A stretch of DNA of 37,577 bases from positions 1-37,577 of the forward strand of contig JAGFZX010000031.1 in the NCBI GenBank assembly GCA_017889585.1. The letters are read 5' to 3'. The notes below the pieces were generated by a model, which was not told the origin of the DNA, searched no databases, and saw only the letters and a list, made by a program, of their open reading frames with translations. Positions 35,908 to 37,577 of the stretch are shown piece after piece. The DNA is from Bacillota bacterium (GTDB taxonomy: Bacteria > Bacillota > Negativicutes > DSM-13327). Numbering within the stretch: position 1 is the first letter of the stretch; each line of letters starts with the position of its first letter. Made by a program: the position numbers and the translations under genes.

Positions 35908-35917
35908 CTCCCCCCCC
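35908..35917 (-). promoter_or_regulatory. G8 homopolymer within the sdaAA ribosome site
   Basis: On the minus strand GGGGGGGGAG lies 4 nt before the sdaAA GTG. Slippage in this tract would change the ribosome-site context but not the reading frame. Confidence 0.5.
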
Positions 35918-35927
35918 CTTCCTTTAA

Positions 35928-36590
35928 TTATCCTAATTGAATACGACGCACTGATTCAATATGAGGTAATTTACCAATGGCATAAAACTGCGCATCATCA
36001 ACAGGTTGATCTGTCTCAACAATCATAGCTGCTAATCCACCCTTTTGTTTCCGAAATACTTTCATCTGAGCAACATTAACACCTTGTCCTGACAAAATAC
36101 CTGTCACTAGAGCAATAGTGCCAGGCCGATCATTATGCATAGTCAAAATTGCTGGGAACTCACCATTAAATTCCACTGGGAAATCATCAATATTCGTAAC
36201 GCATACACGACCGCCGCCAATGGATATCCCTGTGACGTTGCAAACCTTACCATCTACGCCAGTCAGCCAAAATTTAACCGAATTAGGATGGGCTAAATCA
36301 CCTAAATTTATTATTTCAAAAGAGATCGTAATCCCTGCTTGCTTTGCTTCTTCAAAAGCTTTTGGTATCCGCGCATCATCTGTTGCCCATCCCTGCAACC
36401 CTCCTACTAGGGCCAAATCAGTACCATGTCCTCGGTAGGTTTGAGCAAAAGAGCCATGCAGTCCAATCACAGCTTTTTTGATAGGCTCTCCCAAAATAGC
36501 CAAAGCCAAATTTCCTAGTCGTACTGCACCAGCAGTGTGAGAACTAGAGGGGCCAATCATTACTGGACCAATTACATCAAAAATATTCAC
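35928..36590 (-). CDS. sdaAB: L-serine dehydratase, iron-sulfur type, beta subunit
   Basis: 220 residues starting with GTG (36590). FDVIGPVMIGPSSSHTAGAV (residues 4-23) is the serine-binding signature of the family. The C-terminal ACT domain (about 148-220) has PAILTMHNDRPGTIALVTGI and AAMIVETDQPV, which in relatives binds serine and regulates activity. It is the first gene of the sdaAB-sdaAA-permease group. An AAAGGGATGAG stretch upstream serves as ribosome site. Confidence 0.96.
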   Translation of the reverse strand: MNIFDVIGPVMIGPSSSHTAGAVRLGNLALAILGEPIKKAVIGLHGSFAQTYRGHGTDLALVGGLQGWATDDARIPKAFEEAKQAGITISFEIINLGDLAHPNSVKFWLTGVDGKVCNVTGISIGGGRVCVTNIDDFPVEFNGEFPAILTMHNDRPGTIALVTGILSGQGVNVAQMKVFRKQKGGLAAMIVETDQPVDDAQFYAIGKLPHIESVRRIQLG

Positions 36591-36805
36591 GGCCTACTCA
36601 TCCCTTTCATCTGTACTATTTAAATCTATCATAAGAATATTGATTCTCAGAGGTTTCCTCAGTCTAAGATTACAAAAAGGAACAAAGACTAGCTAATTAA
36701 TAAGTATACCATGCAAAGCTTTCTTTTATTATGTTTTTCAATTACTAATATAATTATTTATAGCGGCGACGAGAAAAAACCTTCCTAAAATTACAAAAAA
36801 CCACC

Positions 36806-36838
36806 AAACACCCTTCAAAATCAGGTAATTAGTGGCTT
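36806..36838 (-). terminator. Possible terminator after EAL relic
   Basis: On the minus strand GCCACTAA and a distal TTTGGTGG form a weak stem followed by TTTTTT. Confidence 0.35.
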
Positions 36839-36843
36839 CACAG

Positions 36844-37128
36844 TTAATCCATGATTTGATTCATGTTTTTAATATACTCAAAGGCTTTATCAGGCGTTAA
36901 AACAGGATTAAAAAGATATCCTTGACAGTGTACGGAGCCTAGCTCATCCAGAATCCTTTGCTGTTCTTCTGTTTCAACAAACTCTACAATTGTTTTAATT
37001 TGCACAGAAAAACACATGGCAATAATACTCGCTACAATTTCCCGGCTGTGTTTATCATTAGTAAGATCCCGACTCAGTGACCGGTCTATCTTCAGTGTAT
37101 CGATAGGATAATTTTTGAAATAGGTCAT
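36844..37128 (-). pseudogene. EAL-domain C-terminal relic
   Basis: 94 codons cover only the last third of an EAL phosphodiesterase: YPIDTLKIDRSLSRDLTNDK, then HSREIVASIIAM, and CQGYLFNPVLTPD. The EAL motif, NVSP and DDFG regions are absent. The conserved EGVE glutamate motif has become EFVE, and ARSLQ-like residues are changed. Sequence above 37128 gives no EAL-like peptide, so this is a truncated fragment without activity. Confidence 0.85.
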
Positions 37129-37439
37129 TTAATTTGGTTATGCAAAATTTGATGTACATCAGAAATCATCAATTGCTCAGTTGCCTAAATAAAAGCGTAA
37201 GCTAAAGTACTATTCCCATTAACTTCTCAGGATTGTGTATAAACGGAACGGTTGATACAGCTTCCCCCATGTATATTCTGAATCCAAGACCCAATCTCAC
37301 TACTAAAAAGTGGAAGATGTATCTTTCTTACTTTTACGCAAAACATATACTTCAGATTCTCCTAAAAAAGCAGACCATCTTTAAAAATCAAGATAGTCTG
37401 CTCTTCATTTCGCTACTTACCGGGAAGTAACGATACTCC
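37129..37439. other. Intergenic region with terminator
   Basis: No gene recognised. A terminator for the thioredoxin-like gene lies at 37364-37402, and the plus-strand 65-codon frame (37233-37430) runs through it and is not credible. Confidence 0.5.
37364..37402 (-). terminator. Rho-independent terminator after thioredoxin-like gene
   Basis: AGCAGAC-t-ATCTT pairs with AAGAT-g-GTCTGCT around a short loop, followed by TTTTTT on the minus strand, 38 bp after the stop codon. Confidence 0.8.
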
Positions 37440-37577
37440 CTACTTTAATAACACTTTAATTTCTTCTATACTGGGTATCTTACCGCTAACCTTAACTACA
37501 CCATCCACGACTAACGCTGGAGTCGTCATCACACCATAAGACATGATTGTTTTAATATCTTCGACTTTGACAAGCTC
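37440..37577 (-). CDS. Thioredoxin-like small redox protein, C-terminal part (cut by window edge)
   Basis: The last 45 codons read ELVKVEDIKTIMSYGVMTTP, then ALVVDGVVKVSGKIPSIEEI and KVLLK, ending TAG at 37440. The cis-proline loop (TTPALVVDG) and the terminal SGKIPSIEEIKxxL are typical of the short (~77-residue) thioredoxin_3/redox-active disulfide protein 2 family. The CxxC motif would lie beyond the window edge. Confidence 0.8.
   Translation of the reverse strand, partial: ELVKVEDIKTIMSYGVMTTPALVVDGVVKVSGKIPSIEEIKVLLK

Overview
The window comes from a low-to-moderate GC, anaerobic, outer-membrane-bearing Firmicute, most likely a member of the Negativicutes (Sporomusa/Pelosinus-like). Three things suggest this. 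Gram-positive-style genes (tandem dynamin-like DynA GTPase, iron-sulfur L-serine dehydratase, strong AGGAGG ribosome sites) sit beside diderm genes (an LptA/OstA-like periplasmic protein, an RND pump with its membrane-fusion protein). There are also several oxygen-sensitive or Mo/Fe-S enzymes. The genus assignment is inference. Almost everything is on the minus strand; only a YeiH-type permease, one LysR regulator and a response-regulator relic are on plus.

Layout. 1-1481: DUF4127 protein, cut by the window edge. 1965-9351: efflux locus, read from high to low coordinates: tetR, a 67-aa leader gene, membrane-fusion protein, RND permease, universal stress protein (Usp), then a partly duplicated and eroded tail (RND relic, lptA-like gene, second RND relic, second Usp). 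Two matching inverted repeats, one just inside a near-consensus tetR promoter and one ahead of the pump operon, look like TetR operators. 9449-10543: a group II intron relic (5' end, domain I and an internally deleted reverse transcriptase) inserted in an eroded amidohydrolase gene. 10970-12950: LysR regulator divergent from a YeiH-family permease. 13106-16724: glyoxalase relic, FrhB-like Fe-S protein, MFS transporter, and a divergent LysR regulator. 16830-17716: a small gene graveyard (RraA-like with internal deletion, MFS tail, receiver-domain tail, YyaL head).

17762-21418: a 1218-aa double dynamin. 21926-25575: MoaE-like protein, metallo-beta-lactamase-fold protein, RidA, AEC transporter. 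25985-28213: PAS-PAS-GGDEF-EAL signalling protein. 28421-32848: QueG-like Fe-S protein, small unknown protein, and a single-chain Mo aldehyde oxidoreductase/xanthine dehydrogenase-type enzyme. 33437-36590: serine catabolism (sdaAB, sdaAA, amino-acid permease) with a perfect 60-bp palindrome between sdaAA and the permease. 36844-37577: orphan EAL tail and the end of a thioredoxin-like gene.

I see no clearly new multi-gene system, CRISPR array, tRNA or rRNA. The most informative unexplained structure is the duplicated RND/Usp/LptA tail, the TetR circuit with its 67-aa leader gene, the families of intergenic hairpins and degenerate repeats, and the dense set of gene relics, several of which would be mis-called as intact small proteins.
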